In this document: one piece after another, positions 1 to 8,574 of the stretch | Position numbering within the stretch: the first letter of the stretch is position 1 | Layout: every line of letters starts with the position of its first letter | From: Chryseobacterium sp. FP211-J200 | Lineage (GTDB): Bacteria > Bacteroidota > Bacteroidia > Flavobacteriales > Weeksellaceae | Direction of reading: 5' to 3' | Length of the DNA stretch: 64,000 nt | Assembly (NCBI RefSeq): GCF_001643375.1 | Contig: NZ_LSHB01000056.1 | Coordinates: 124,001 to 188,000 of the forward strand | Made by a program: the position numbers and the translations under genes | The notes under the pieces: generated by a model | Seen by the model: only the letters and a program-made list of their open reading frames with translations | Database searches by the model: none | Told to the model about the DNA's origin: nothing

Positions 1-1
1 A

Positions 2-241
2 AGTTGGGAAGAATTAATTATCAATTCGAAAATCATCAATCACAAACTGACACATAAAAATATGACAATCGAAATCAACACGATTGAACTGGAATCAAAA
101 AAAGCTTTAGAGAGATTTGCCTCGGAAAATGATTTCATAATCGTGGATGAAAAGTTGGCGGACGAAAAATCTTTCCCGAAACCGTTGGAAACTTTTTATA
201 AAAAACGAGACATAGCGGAAATTGGAAAATTGCCGTTTTAA
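2..241 (+). CDS. C-terminal part of an unknown protein
   Basis: The reading frame is open from the left edge of the window to the TAA at 239-241, so this is probably the tail of a gene that begins outside. An in-frame ATG at 62 would give a 59-residue protein, but nothing like a ribosome binding site marks it. The product is charged (many Glu and Lys), has no membrane segment, and ends in IGKLPF. I do not recognise the family. It lies about 12 bases before the promoter of the B12 riboswitch and could belong to an upstream operon. Confidence 0.45.
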   Translation, partial: SWEELIINSKIINHKLTHKNMTIEINTIELESKKALERFASENDFIIVDEKLADEKSFPKPLETFYKKRDIAEIGKLPF

Positions 242-252
242 CTATTTTTAAA

Positions 253-278
253 TTGTTGCCCGAACTTCATTATATTTG
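253..278 (+). promoter_or_regulatory. Bacteroidota-type promoter before the riboswitch
   Basis: TTG at 253-255 and TATATTTG at 271-278, with a 15-base spacer, fit the TTG / TAnnTTTG pattern of Bacteroidota housekeeping promoters. The predicted start, near 285, falls just before the conserved riboswitch core. The spacer is slightly shorter than usual. Confidence 0.5.
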
Positions 279-284
279 CCGAGA

Positions 285-445
285 ATTTGGTTTCGAATAT
301 TTCGAATTAAATGGGAATGAAGCGTAATTCTTCAACTGTCCCCGCAACTGTAAATCGCATAAAAGAGATTTTGTAATCTTTGCCATTGTCTTTGATTAAG
401 GATGAGAAGGCGCAAAATCAGCGAAAGTCAGGAGACCTGCCAAAA
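285..445 (+). promoter_or_regulatory. Cobalamin (AdoCbl-type) riboswitch
   Basis: The conserved blocks occur in the right order: GGGAATGAAGCG at 313-324, the B12-box core TCCCCGCAACTGTA at 339-352, and GAAGTCAGGAGACCTGCC-like sequence at 423-441 (here GAAAGTCAGGAGACCTGCC). These are hallmarks of cobalamin riboswitches. It precedes a TonB-dependent receptor, a standard target, and should lower receptor expression when cobalamin is plentiful. The gap to the likely start codon at 559 is long enough to hold an expression platform, which I did not resolve. Confidence 0.93.
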
Positions 446-558
446 TTAAAACAATGAATAAATGCTTTCGGAGGAAAAGCCTGATTCTATACACGTGTTG
501 TGCTATATTTTCATGCCTTTTTTTCTGGAAGTTATTTTATAAACTTAATTATATCTTA

Positions 559-2475
559 ATGAACAGAAAAGTATTTTTGGCTGGCGCCATGCTTACCATT
601 GGTGCATCGTTTTTTGCCCAACAAAATGAGACCACTTCCATTGAAGAAGTGACTGTAGCTTCCAAAATCCCACAACAGCTTTACAAGACGGGAAAAAACG
701 TAAAGCTTTTCACAGAAAAAGACCTGGAAAACTTCAAAGGCCAAACGCTGAATGATGTCTTGAACCAAGTCGCAGGTTTTCAAATCTCTGGAAACTTCAA
801 CAACCAATCAGAACCAAAATCTATGAAGATCAGAGGCGGAAAAAGCGCCAATGTTTTGATCCTTTTGGATGGCATTCCGTTGAAAGATGTTACCGGAAAT
901 GATTACACGGTTTCCGACCTTCGCCTGATCGCATTGGAAAGTGTAGAAAGCATCGAGGTTTTGAATGGTTCATCATCTGTTCTCTATGGTTCCAATGCTA
1001 CGGTATCTGTCATTAACATCAAGACAAAAAAAACTTCTCAAAAAGAGATTGAAGGTGTGATCTCTGCAAGAGGCGGTTCTTTCAACACATTTTCCCAGAA
1101 CGCTACAGTTAAAGGAAAACTTGACAAATTCAATTATCAAGTGAGCGGATTCAATGAAAAATCCCAAGGTATCTCTTCTGCAGAAGGCAATGATTCTTTT
1201 GACAAAGATGGCTGGGAGAAACAAAACGTCTCTGCCAATGTGGGTTATTCTGATGAGAAATTCAATGTCAATCTATCCGGAGGTTGGAATCATAATTTGT
1301 ACAAATTTGACGAAGGTGCTTTTACAGACGGACTTTACAGAGGAAATGACAAGCAGTTTTTCGGTGGTTTGAATGCTGGCTTCAAATACAACAACGGAGA
1401 AGTGGTTTTCAATTCCAGATTTTCTGGGACAGACAGATTGGGTCAAAATTTTTATTCCGACAAGTACAATGACCAGTTTTCTTACACAGGAAAAAACCTG
1501 TTCTCAGAATTGTATAATTTCTATAAAGTAAATGACTTCTTCAATTTCACAGTTGGTGTCCAGTACGAAGATCAAAAAATGGGTGCTGCATCTTTGTCTT
1601 GGGAAGGCACATCATTAGAAGATGTACTTTTAAAGGATGACACAAAAATCTCTAACTTCGATGCTTTTGCAAAGGTTAATCTAAATTACAAAGGATTCAA
1701 CTTGGATGCAGGCGCAAGAATGACAGACAACTCCAAATTCGGAAATCACTGGGTTTATTCTGTGAATCCTTACTATTTGGGCGAAACGGAAAATTTGTTT
1801 TTCAAAATCGGATATTCCTATGCGACCGCTTTTATTGCGCCTACGCTATATCAGAACTACGGTTCTTTGCCATACATCCTTCCAAATGCAGATCTAAAGC
1901 CTGAGACCAACCAGAGTCATGAGATCGACATGAGTATCGGTAACACTTCCAGATCATTTGTCGTGACCGCAAGCCTTTTCCAACGTCAGGAGAAAGATGT
2001 TTTCGCTTACCAAACAGTTGACTTTGTGACCTTCGCAGGCCAATATCTTAACGTTGACCAAAACAAGGCAAAAGGTTTTGAGATTGGTTTCGATTATGAT
2101 ATCAATCAATATGTTGGTTTTGGTGGTAACTTCAGCTACGTGGAAAAAGACGAAGAAGCTACGATGCTGCGTCAGCCAAAACAGAGAATCAACTCTTATG
2201 TTGAAGTGAAACCTTTCAAATCGACAAGATTGTACATCAATCACCAATTTGTTGGAACAAGAACCGATGCTTATTACGACTCTTCAACCTTCTCGACTGT
2301 CAATTTGATCAATAAAAAATTTCATATGTTTAATTTGAATATCAATCAAAAGATCACCGACAAAATTGAAGCATTTGCAAATGTTGGCAATCTTTTCAAC
2401 ACATCATATGTAGACATCGTCGGATACAAAACAAGACCTAGAAATTATACTGTTGGTGTGAGCTACCAGTTTTAA
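559..2475 (+). CDS. btuB: TonB-dependent outer membrane receptor, probably for cobalamin (BtuB-like)
   Basis: The ATG at 559 gives a 638-residue protein that starts with a signal peptide ending in SFFAQ. An upstream in-frame ATG at 454 would add 35 residues in front of that signal peptide and lies right behind the riboswitch, so I prefer 559. A TonB-box-like EEVTVA follows, then a plug domain (about residues 50-160, with LNDVLNQVAGF and VLNGSSSVLYG) and a beta-barrel ending in an aromatic residue (SYQF). It lacks the N-terminal carboxypeptidase-like domain of SusC proteins. Control by a cobalamin riboswitch argues for import of B12 or another corrinoid; the sequence itself shows only the TonB receptor family. 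A cob(I)alamin adenosyltransferase gene lies at 54753-55325. Confidence 0.88.
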   Translation: MNRKVFLAGAMLTIGASFFAQQNETTSIEEVTVASKIPQQLYKTGKNVKLFTEKDLENFKGQTLNDVLNQVAGFQISGNFNNQSEPKSMKIRGGKSANVLILLDGIPLKDVTGNDYTVSDLRLIALESVESIEVLNGSSSVLYGSNATVSVINIKTKKTSQKEIEGVISARGGSFNTFSQNATVKGKLDKFNYQVSGFNEKSQGISSAEGNDSFDKDGWEKQNVSANVGYSDEKFNVNLSGGWNHNLYKFDEGAFTDGLYRGNDKQFFGGLNAGFKYNNGEVVFNSRFSGTDRLGQNFYSDKYNDQFSYTGKNLFSELYNFYKVNDFFNFTVGVQYEDQKMGAASLSWEGTSLEDVLLKDDTKISNFDAFAKVNLNYKGFNLDAGARMTDNSKFGNHWVYSVNPYYLGETENLFFKIGYSYATAFIAPTLYQNYGSLPYILPNADLKPETNQSHEIDMSIGNTSRSFVVTASLFQRQEKDVFAYQTVDFVTFAGQYLNVDQNKAKGFEIGFDYDINQYVGFGGNFSYVEKDEEATMLRQPKQRINSYVEVKPFKSTRLYINHQFVGTRTDAYYDSSTFSTVNLINKKFHMFNLNINQKITDKIEAFANVGNLFNTSYVDIVGYKTRPRNYTVGVSYQF

Positions 2476-2549
2476 TTTTCTTACATAGATGCTAAAATTC
2501 CCTATAAATAGGTTTTTATAAAAATTAATTTTTCATCATTTGTGTTTTT

Positions 2550-2586
2550 AGAGCCCTGTCATTCTTTATGGTAGGGCTCTTTTTTT
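2550..2586 (+). terminator. Rho-independent terminator after the receptor gene
   Basis: AGAGCCCT at 2550-2557 pairs with AGGGCTCT at 2573-2580 and is followed by a run of seven T. Confidence 0.85.
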
Positions 2587-2687
2587 ATTTTTGATATGAT
2601 ATTAATTATGGTCCACACCAGTCATTCAGCATAAAATTTGCTTAATGCCAAGAAGAATAAAAACCTTAATTTTATAAAAAATTCACA

Positions 2688-3947
2688 ATGAGGGAAAAGA
2701 TCGTCATCATCGGAGGTGGTTTTGCAGGTTTACAATTAGCTCGAAATCTCAATAACCAAGGAAAATACAAGGTCATGGTCATTGACAAGATGAACCACCA
2801 CATGTTCCAGCCATTATTCTACCAAGTAGCAACAGGGCGGATCGAGCCTTCCAACATCTCCTTCCCTTTCAGAAAAATTTTTCAACGATCAAAAAACATA
2901 CAGTTTCGAATGACGGAAGTCAAAAACATCATTCCAGCAGAAAATAAAGTCATTGGCGAAGATGGTGTTTTCACGTACGATAAACTCGTGATCGCGACAG
3001 GTTGCAAAACCAACTTTTTTGGAAACGAAAAGATGCAGGATCTGGCTCTCGGAATGAAAAATACCCAGGAAGCGATTACGATAAGAAATCACATTCTAAT
3101 GACTTTCGAAAAGATGATCATCGAAAGAAAAGCCAGTGATGATGGGAATTGGAATCTCGTAATTGTAGGAAGCGGACCTACTGGAGTTGAACTGGCGGGC
3201 GCATTTTCTGAGATGAAATCCAGCATATTACCAAGAGATTACCCAAGAATGAATTTCTCCGACCTTAACATCATTCTCATTAGTTCCAGCGACAAACCTT
3301 TGGATGCCATGAGTCAGGAATCTCAGGATGCTGCAGAGAAATACCTGGTTCAGTTAGGTGTCAATTTTATGAAAAACGAGCGCGTGACAGATTACGATGG
3401 CGAAGTGATCTATATGAAAAGCGGCAACTCTATCCCAACCAACAATGTCATCTGGGCAGCAGGCGTTACAGGAAATATCATCGATGACTTCAACAAAGAA
3501 AATCTGGTAAGAAACAGATACATCGTTGACCGATACAACAAAGTCAAAGGCTTCGACAACATCTTTGCGATTGGAGACATTGCCTATATGGAAACGCCAA
3601 AATATCCACAAGCACATCCTCAGTTGGCAAATGTGGCCATCAATCAAGGAAAAAATCTGGCTAGAAACTTCAAAAAGAATTCGGAAAAAGACTGGTCAGA
3701 ATACGAATACATCGACCGTGGATCGATGGCTACAATTGGTAAACACCGCGCGGTTGTTGACCTTCCGAAATTTAAATTTCAGGGATTTCTTGCTTGGTAT
3801 TTCTGGATGTTCTTACATTTGATGCTGATTCTGAGTGTCAGAAACAAGCTGGCGATATTCTTCAACTGGATGTGGAGTTATATCAACAAAGACTCTTCAT
3901 TAAGGCTGATCATTGCGCCATCTAGGAAAAACGCTACAGAACAATAA
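2688..3947 (+). CDS. ndh: Type II NADH:quinone oxidoreductase (NDH-2)
   Basis: A 419-residue flavoprotein that oxidises NADH and passes electrons to menaquinone without pumping protons. The FAD-binding GGGFAG is at residues 9-14 and the NADH-binding GSGPTG at 161-166. A second FAD contact, AIGD, lies near residue 300. The C-terminal part is rich in aromatic and hydrophobic residues (FLAWYFWMFLHLMLIL), as in the membrane-associating tail of NDH-2. Length is normal for the family. It stands alone between a terminator and trmD. Other pyridine nucleotide-disulphide oxidoreductases share the folds, but the HHMFQPLFYQVATG stretch is typical of NDH-2. Confidence 0.9.
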   Translation: MREKIVIIGGGFAGLQLARNLNNQGKYKVMVIDKMNHHMFQPLFYQVATGRIEPSNISFPFRKIFQRSKNIQFRMTEVKNIIPAENKVIGEDGVFTYDKLVIATGCKTNFFGNEKMQDLALGMKNTQEAITIRNHILMTFEKMIIERKASDDGNWNLVIVGSGPTGVELAGAFSEMKSSILPRDYPRMNFSDLNIILISSSDKPLDAMSQESQDAAEKYLVQLGVNFMKNERVTDYDGEVIYMKSGNSIPTNNVIWAAGVTGNIIDDFNKENLVRNRYIVDRYNKVKGFDNIFAIGDIAYMETPKYPQAHPQLANVAINQGKNLARNFKKNSEKDWSEYEYIDRGSMATIGKHRAVVDLPKFKFQGFLAWYFWMFLHLMLILSVRNKLAIFFNWMWSYINKDSSLRLIIAPSRKNATEQ

Positions 3948-3954
3948 CATAATC

Positions 3955-4020
3955 GATAGTTGATAAATGATAATTGATTGCAATTCATCACTTATCATTC
4001 ATCATTCATCATTTATAATT
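3955..4020 (+). repeat. Stuttering AT-rich intergenic tract
   Basis: Short imperfect repeats of the kind TGATAAATGATAAT and ATCATTCATCATTC fill the space before trmD. Similar low-complexity tracts lie at 14782-14812 and 61160-61190. No function is apparent. Confidence 0.55.
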
Positions 4021-4695
4021 ATGCGAATAGACATCATAAGCGTACTTCCGGAACTCATGGAAAGCCCGTTCCAAACCTCAATACTGAAAAGAGCGATGGA
4101 AAAAGGATTGGCCGAAGTACATTTCCACAACGTCAGAGATTGGAGTACCAACAAACACCGCAAAGTGGATGACGAACCTTACGGCGGCGGCGCAGGAATG
4201 ATCATGACAGTCGAACCTTTGGACAACTGCATCTCCGACCTAAAATCGCAAAGAGATTACGACGAGATCATCTACCTCACACCAGAAGGTGAAACTTTGA
4301 ACCAAAGAATTGCCAACACGCTTTCTATCAAAAAAAATCTAATTTTCCTTTGCGGACATTACAAAGGCGTTGACCAGCGAGTTCGTGACCTTCACATTAC
4401 GAATGAAATTTCCATCGGTGATTATGTTTTGACAGGTGGAGAATTGGCAGCTTGCGTTTTGGCAGATTCCGTGATCCGACTTTTGCCAGGCGTTTTGAAT
4501 GATGAGCAAAGTGCATTGACAGATAGTTTTCAGGACAATCTTCTTTCACCACCAATCTACACAAGACCAGAAACTTACAAAGGTTTATCTGTCCCGAAAA
4601 TCTTATTGAGCGGTAACACTTCAGCCATCGAAGATTGGTTGCACGATGAAGCAGTGAGAGTGACAAAGGAAAGACGACCTGACCTTTTGGAATAA
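4021..4695 (+). CDS. trmD: tRNA (guanine-N1)-methyltransferase
   Basis: Starting at the ATG at 4021 the protein has 224 residues and begins [13 protein letters not shown], as expected for TrmD. An upstream extension would translate the repeat tract and is rejected. TrmD methylates G37 next to the anticodon, using S-adenosylmethionine and a trefoil-knot SPOUT fold. Visible family motifs are [22 protein letters not shown] and [12 protein letters not shown], the last forming the knot. In many bacteria trmD lies with rpsP, rimM and rplS; here rpsP and rimM are about 7 kb downstream and rplS is not in the window. Confidence 0.96.
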   Translation: MRIDIISVLPELMESPFQTSILKRAMEKGLAEVHFHNVRDWSTNKHRKVDDEPYGGGAGMIMTVEPLDNCISDLKSQRDYDEIIYLTPEGETLNQRIANTLSIKKNLIFLCGHYKGVDQRVRDLHITNEISIGDYVLTGGELAACVLADSVIRLLPGVLNDEQSALTDSFQDNLLSPPIYTRPETYKGLSVPKILLSGNTSAIEDWLHDEAVRVTKERRPDLLE

Positions 4696-4741
4696 TTCCA
4701 GGAATAAAAACAAAAACTTTTAACCAATTTCAAAAACACAA

Positions 4742-5797
4742 ATGAGACATTTTTTCAAACTGGCTGGCTTTGTTGTCGCTTTTTCATTGACTTCTTGCAA
4801 TGCAGACGCACAGCAAAAAGACAATTATTCTGTAAAAATAGACAGCTTGGTAAAAGCTACCAATCCTCGAAGTTTCAACGGTGTTGTTTTCATCCAACAA
4901 AATGGCAAGACAAAGTATGAAAAAGCGTATGGTTATGTAGATTTCAAAAAAAAAGCACCCCTGAAAATCTCTGACCGATTATCAACAATGTCCATCGCAA
5001 AACAGATTACCGCAACGCTTATTTTGCAGGAAGTAGAAAAAGGAACGATTGATTTACACGTACCTATTCGAAAATATCTGCCGGATTTTGATTATTCTTG
5101 GGCAGATACAATTACTGTTCATCACTTGCTGAATCATACTTCGGGATTATATAGCGATGATTTGAAACCGAATTTGAAACTCAAAACGGGAAAAGAATTC
5201 AGTTATTCTAATGTTGGATATTCTGTCGCGGGAATGGTTTTGGAAAAGCAAAGTGGGAAAACTTATAATGAATTAGTGACGGCCTTATTCAAAAAATGTA
5301 AAATGAATAGCAGCTCATATCCTACTGAAACTAGCTGTCAACTTCTGACAAAAGGACACACCATTAGAAAAGACGGAACGTTTAAGCTGAATGAAAAATC
5401 AGATTTCAATGCATCAAATTATTTCGCAAGTCATTTGATTGTGACTGCACCCGATTTAGCCAAATGGAACGAAGCTTTGCACAACGGTAAACTTTTGAAA
5501 CCAGAAACTTATCAATTGATGACGAATTATTCCACAACCGCAACGCATCAACTTTTCGGCAAAAAGCCAATTGGTTATGGCTATGGTTTGAGAATCAATG
5601 ATAAAGCTGACGTTTACGAAATTGGTCACACGGGTTTTCATCCTGGCGAAGGTTTTACGGCGGTCAATTTATATTATCCAAAGACTAAAACGAGTGTTAT
5701 AGTAATGGAAAATGTAGCTAATGAAAATTTTGAGATTGCTTATTATTTTGAGCAGGAAATCAGAAAGATTGTGATGAATTCTAAACTTTTGAAATAA
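4742..5797 (+). CDS. Serine hydrolase, beta-lactamase class C / DD-peptidase family, lipoprotein
   Basis: A 351-residue protein with a lipoprotein signal ending LTSC, so probably membrane-anchored. It has the penicillin-binding-protein-like triad: SIAK (Ser-x-x-Lys) in the N-terminal third, YSN in FSYSNVGYS, and HTG in GHTGFHPG near the C terminus. The family includes esterases, D-amino-acid peptidases and class C beta-lactamases; the sequence does not decide between them. The class A beta-lactamase gene starts only 8 bases downstream, so the two are probably co-transcribed and may both act on cell-wall or beta-lactam substrates. Confidence 0.85.
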   Translation: MRHFFKLAGFVVAFSLTSCNADAQQKDNYSVKIDSLVKATNPRSFNGVVFIQQNGKTKYEKAYGYVDFKKKAPLKISDRLSTMSIAKQITATLILQEVEKGTIDLHVPIRKYLPDFDYSWADTITVHHLLNHTSGLYSDDLKPNLKLKTGKEFSYSNVGYSVAGMVLEKQSGKTYNELVTALFKKCKMNSSSYPTETSCQLLTKGHTIRKDGTFKLNEKSDFNASNYFASHLIVTAPDLAKWNEALHNGKLLKPETYQLMTNYSTTATHQLFGKKPIGYGYGLRINDKADVYEIGHTGFHPGEGFTAVNLYYPKTKTSVIVMENVANENFEIAYYFEQEIRKIVMNSKLLK

Positions 5798-5805
5798 TAT
5801 TTTCG

Positions 5806-6693
5806 ATGAAAAAACTAATTTTAATTCTCAGCCTTTCTCTTTTCCCAGTTCAGATATTTTCTCAAAATATAGATGAACTTCGGAAAGAGCTTAGTAAAAT
5901 CATCACAACAAAAAATGCAACAGTCGGCGTTTCAATAAAAGGAATTGAAAACAAAGACACTTTGAGCATCAATGGAAATATGAACATGCCAATGATGAGC
6001 GTTTTCAAATTTCATATTGCGTTGGCGGTTTTGAATGAGGTCGATAAGGGTAAACTCAATTTGAAACAGAAAATTTTCATTAAAAAAGAAGATTTAAAAG
6101 AAGATACTTGGAGTCCGATTCGAGAAGAATTCCCTAATGGAAATATGGACTTGACTATAGACCAATTATTACGCTACACCGTTTCTCACAGCGATAATAA
6201 TGGGTGTGACATTCTTTTGAAATTAATTGGCGGTATAGAAGCAGTTCAGAAACTCATCAATAAAAACGGAATAAAAGATTTCACCATCAAAGTTAATGAA
6301 GAACAAATGCGGACTTGGGAAAATCTTTACATCAATACAACAACGCCGATTGCTACGACAGAATTATTAGAAAAATTCTACAAAGGAAAAGTGCTGAAAA
6401 AAGCAACTACAAAATATCTCTATCAAATAATGGTGGAATGTTCCCGTGGAATTACCTGGATAAAAGCCGGACTTCCTGAAGGAACAGAATTGGCGCACAG
6501 AACAGGAATTTCCGGAACGAATGATGAAAATTTACGAGTTGCTATGAACGATATTGGCATAATAAAACTTCCGAACGGAAATCATTTTATCCTTTCCGTT
6601 TATCTGAAAAACATTACCGAATCAAGGGAAGATACCGAGAAAATAATTGCGGATATTACGAAAGCGACTTGGAATTATTTTATCCAGAAATAA
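5806..6693 (+). CDS. bla: Class A beta-lactamase (subclass A2-like)
   Basis: A 295-residue exported enzyme with a signal peptide ending QIFSQ. The active-site serine motif is SVFK, followed by SDN in VSHSDNNGCD and a Glu-rich omega-loop region (NEEQMRTWEN). The third box, normally Lys-Thr-Gly, reads HRTGISGT, so Lys is replaced by Arg. The length and the longer omega-loop region fit the chromosomal enzymes of Chryseobacterium and relatives (CGA, CIA, CME and PER-like). It is expected to hydrolyse penicillins and perhaps cephalosporins in the periplasm. Coupling to the upstream serine hydrolase suggests one transcript. Confidence 0.87.
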   Translation: MKKLILILSLSLFPVQIFSQNIDELRKELSKIITTKNATVGVSIKGIENKDTLSINGNMNMPMMSVFKFHIALAVLNEVDKGKLNLKQKIFIKKEDLKEDTWSPIREEFPNGNMDLTIDQLLRYTVSHSDNNGCDILLKLIGGIEAVQKLINKNGIKDFTIKVNEEQMRTWENLYINTTTPIATTELLEKFYKGKVLKKATTKYLYQIMVECSRGITWIKAGLPEGTELAHRTGISGTNDENLRVAMNDIGIIKLPNGNHFILSVYLKNITESREDTEKIIADITKATWNYFIQK

Positions 6694-6739
6694 ACAGCTT
6701 TGATTTTGGAATAATTTATGATTTTCATATTCGAAATAT

Positions 6740-6770
6740 ACCTTTCTAAATATTTTTAGAGAGGTTTTTT
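6740..6770 (+). terminator. Terminator after the beta-lactamase gene
   Basis: ACCTTTCTAAA at 6740-6750 pairs with TTTAGAGAGGT at 6755-6765 (one G-U pair), followed by a T run. Confidence 0.75.
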
Positions 6771-6811
6771 ATTTATTTTATTAATTATTATCTTTATTCA
6801 AAATTGGATTT

Positions 6812-7261
6812 ATGCAGAAGACGGTTTACGATAAAAGTGAGTTGCGCAATTTTGTGAATGACAGTATTTCGGGGAAAGTGAAGACGCTTGAGTTTTACCT
6901 TAATTTTTCCTTGGAAGCCAGCCGAGACATCAAGAAAACTTCAAAATACGATTCGATAAGAGAAGAAATCCAGGAGGAAATTTATCTTCTAGACAAACAA
7001 ATGGTGTCTCTGAAAAATATGCAACGCGAAATGAGAAGAGTTTTGAACTCCGTTTCCGATAAAGTGAAACTTGGCTCATTGGTCATCACAAACAAAGCAC
7101 GCTTTTATATTTCGGTTTCCTTAGGAGAATTTTTCTTCGAAGGCGACCGCTTCTACGCCATCTCGCCAGAAAGTCCAATGGCGCAGACAATGATGGGAAT
7201 GCAAGCCGGCGATTCTTTTATCCTCAACAGAATTGGGCAGGAAATTGTGGAGGTTTTTTAG
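6812..7261 (+). CDS. GreA/GreB-like elongation factor family protein
   Basis: A 149-residue soluble protein. Residues about 35-85 look like a Glu/Lys-rich antiparallel coiled coil (IREEIQEEIYLLDKQM, MQREMRRVL). The C-terminal half (KLGSLVITNKARFYIS to the end) resembles the FKBP-like RNA-polymerase-binding domain of Gre factors, including the late segment AGDSFILNRIGQEIVEV. Gre factors stimulate transcript cleavage in stalled RNA polymerase through acidic residues at the coiled-coil tip. Here the tip sequence differs, so it may bind polymerase without that activity. Flavobacterial homologues are often given unrelated names. It has its own transcription unit after a terminator. Confidence 0.62.
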   Translation: MQKTVYDKSELRNFVNDSISGKVKTLEFYLNFSLEASRDIKKTSKYDSIREEIQEEIYLLDKQMVSLKNMQREMRRVLNSVSDKVKLGSLVITNKARFYISVSLGEFFFEGDRFYAISPESPMAQTMMGMQAGDSFILNRIGQEIVEVF

Positions 7262-7316
7262 AGTGATGGAAGTCGGAAGATGGATATTGGAAGTTTTCCA
7301 GCGTAAATCTTATCAC

Positions 7317-7348
7317 TTTGTCCTTTTGCCTTGATTCCCGTATCTTTG
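7317..7348 (+). promoter_or_regulatory. Promoter of the nitroreductase gene, next to the start codon
   Basis: TTTG at 7317-7320 and TATCTTTG at 7341-7348 are separated by 20 bases, a good match to the Bacteroidota promoter. The -7 box ends only three bases before the ATG at 7352, which would give a leaderless or nearly leaderless transcript. Confidence 0.6.
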
Positions 7349-7351
7349 ATT

Positions 7352-7864
7352 ATGGAAAACGCTAAAATTTTAAAAAACATCATAGAAGAGCGCAGAAGCA
7401 TCTTCCCAAAAGATTACACCGACAAAGAAATCCTTCAACATATTCTTGACGAAATCCTAAGCAATGCCGTTCTGGCTCCCAATCACAAGCGTACGAAGCC
7501 TTGGCGTTTCAAAACGTTCAAAGGCGAGGAAAAACAAAAATTAGGATTGGAACTTCAAACCATTTATAAAAATTCGACGGCGGAAGCTCAGTTTCTGCAG
7601 AAGAAATATGATGATATTGGATTCAAAATTTCGAAGGCTAATGTGGTGGTTTCAATCGTGGTCAATTTCAGTGGGTTGGTTCCGGATTGGGAGGAGATTT
7701 CCGCAGTTTCTATGGCCGTTCAAAATATGTATTTGACTTGCACCGCCAATAATATAGGTTGCTATTGGAGTTCTCCAAAAATTGTTGAGCAACTTAAAAA
7801 TTCTTTGACCATTGAAGAAAACCAACAATGTTTGGGATTGTTTTATATGGGAAGTTTGGATTAA
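7352..7864 (+). CDS. Nitroreductase family protein
   Basis: A 170-residue protein. The ATG at 7352 gives MENAKILKNI; a TTG at 7331 would add seven residues but lies upstream of the promoter box. The N-terminal ERRSIFPKDY and the NAVLAPNHKRTKPWRF region match the FMN-binding half of NAD(P)H nitroreductases, and NIGCYWSSP with the GLFYMGS ending matches the C-terminal half. Family members reduce nitro groups, quinones or flavins; the substrate is unknown. Its last 44 bases are duplicated 699 bases downstream. The next gene begins immediately after its stop codon. Confidence 0.8.
   Translation: MENAKILKNIIEERRSIFPKDYTDKEILQHILDEILSNAVLAPNHKRTKPWRFKTFKGEEKQKLGLELQTIYKNSTAEAQFLQKKYDDIGFKISKANVVVSIVVNFSGLVPDWEEISAVSMAVQNMYLTCTANNIGCYWSSPKIVEQLKNSLTIEENQQCLGLFYMGSLD
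7817..7860 (+). repeat. 44-base direct repeat, copy 1 (3' end of nitroreductase)
   Basis: Identical to 8516-8559 except at 7840 (G here, A there). It encodes the last residues of the nitroreductase, ENQQCLGLFYMGSL. Confidence 0.95.
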
Positions 7865-8455
7865 ATGAACATCTACAAGAATTTCAGCGAAGAAGAGTTG
7901 CTGATTGCCTACAACGAATTACTGGACAACTCCGGCAAAATCAATCGTGATATGCAGGAAATTCTAACTGAAAAAAGTTATAATGAAGAATTCTTTGCGA
8001 AGGCTAATCACAAAAAAGTTCTTGTTAAAGAAAAAGGAAGAATTGCTTTTGAAGTTAATAAGATGGTAGAAAAGGGGAATTTTTTTGAAGAGATAGAACC
8101 TACAATTTCATCCGATGTTTTAAATGATGATGAATTGTTTAACTTCATTTTAGCAAAATATATTATTTTTAAAAGCAATCACGAAAACGACAAAGTTGAT
8201 AAGAAAACTTTGTACAAAAGCTTTTTGGGCTTATTTGTGGGAACTTTTGCAGGAATTTCGTTTCTCTACTTGATTGTAACTTTCCTTCAAGCATTTAGTT
8301 TCTTTTTCTTGATTCCAACTTATGTAGTTTGTTATTTGGTTATAAAAAAAATCACAGGCAAAACGCGAGATAATTTGGCCGTTTTTATTTCCACTTTTCT
8401 TGCCACGACTTTCTCTGCAATTATTAGTTTTCTATTTACTGAAGGTCTTTTTTAA
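7865..8455 (+). CDS. Unknown membrane protein, two or three C-terminal helices
   Basis: A 196-residue protein whose ATG directly follows the nitroreductase stop, so the two are probably translationally coupled. Residues 1-115 are charged and helical (FSEEELLIAYNELL at the start). Two clear hydrophobic segments follow, roughly 120-155 and 170-195, the first rich in Phe (FLQAFSFFFLIP). I recognise no family. The gene lies exactly between the two copies of a 44-base duplication, which suggests it arrived by insertion or by unequal exchange between related nitroreductase genes. Confidence 0.65.
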   Translation: MNIYKNFSEEELLIAYNELLDNSGKINRDMQEILTEKSYNEEFFAKANHKKVLVKEKGRIAFEVNKMVEKGNFFEEIEPTISSDVLNDDELFNFILAKYIIFKSNHENDKVDKKTLYKSFLGLFVGTFAGISFLYLIVTFLQAFSFFFLIPTYVVCYLVIKKITGKTRDNLAVFISTFLATTFSAIISFLFTEGLF

Positions 8456-8515
8456 TTTTAAACTTCATCAATGCAAAAAGTTTAAATATTTTGGTCTCGT
8501 CGAGATTTACATTTG

Positions 8516-8563
8516 GAAAACCAACAATGTTTGGGATTATTTTATATGGGAAGTTTGGAGTAG
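8516..8563 (+). pseudogene. Remnant of a nitroreductase gene 3' end (direct repeat copy 2)
   Basis: In one frame these bases read ENQQCLGLFYMGSLE followed by TAG, the same ending as the nitroreductase at 7352-7864. The base difference at 8539 is silent. No start or upstream coding sequence remains, so this is a fragment. Confidence 0.8.
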
Positions 8564-8574
8564 GCTTAAATTTA

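Noticed and set aside
454-558. N-terminal extension of the TonB receptor starting at 454
   Set aside because: It would place 35 residues before a normal signal peptide and start immediately behind the riboswitch; the ATG at 559 is better.
4742-5797. Calling the first serine hydrolase a class C beta-lactamase outright
   Set aside because: The SxxK, YxN and HxG boxes are shared by esterases and peptidases of the family, and nothing seen decides for beta-lactam hydrolysis.
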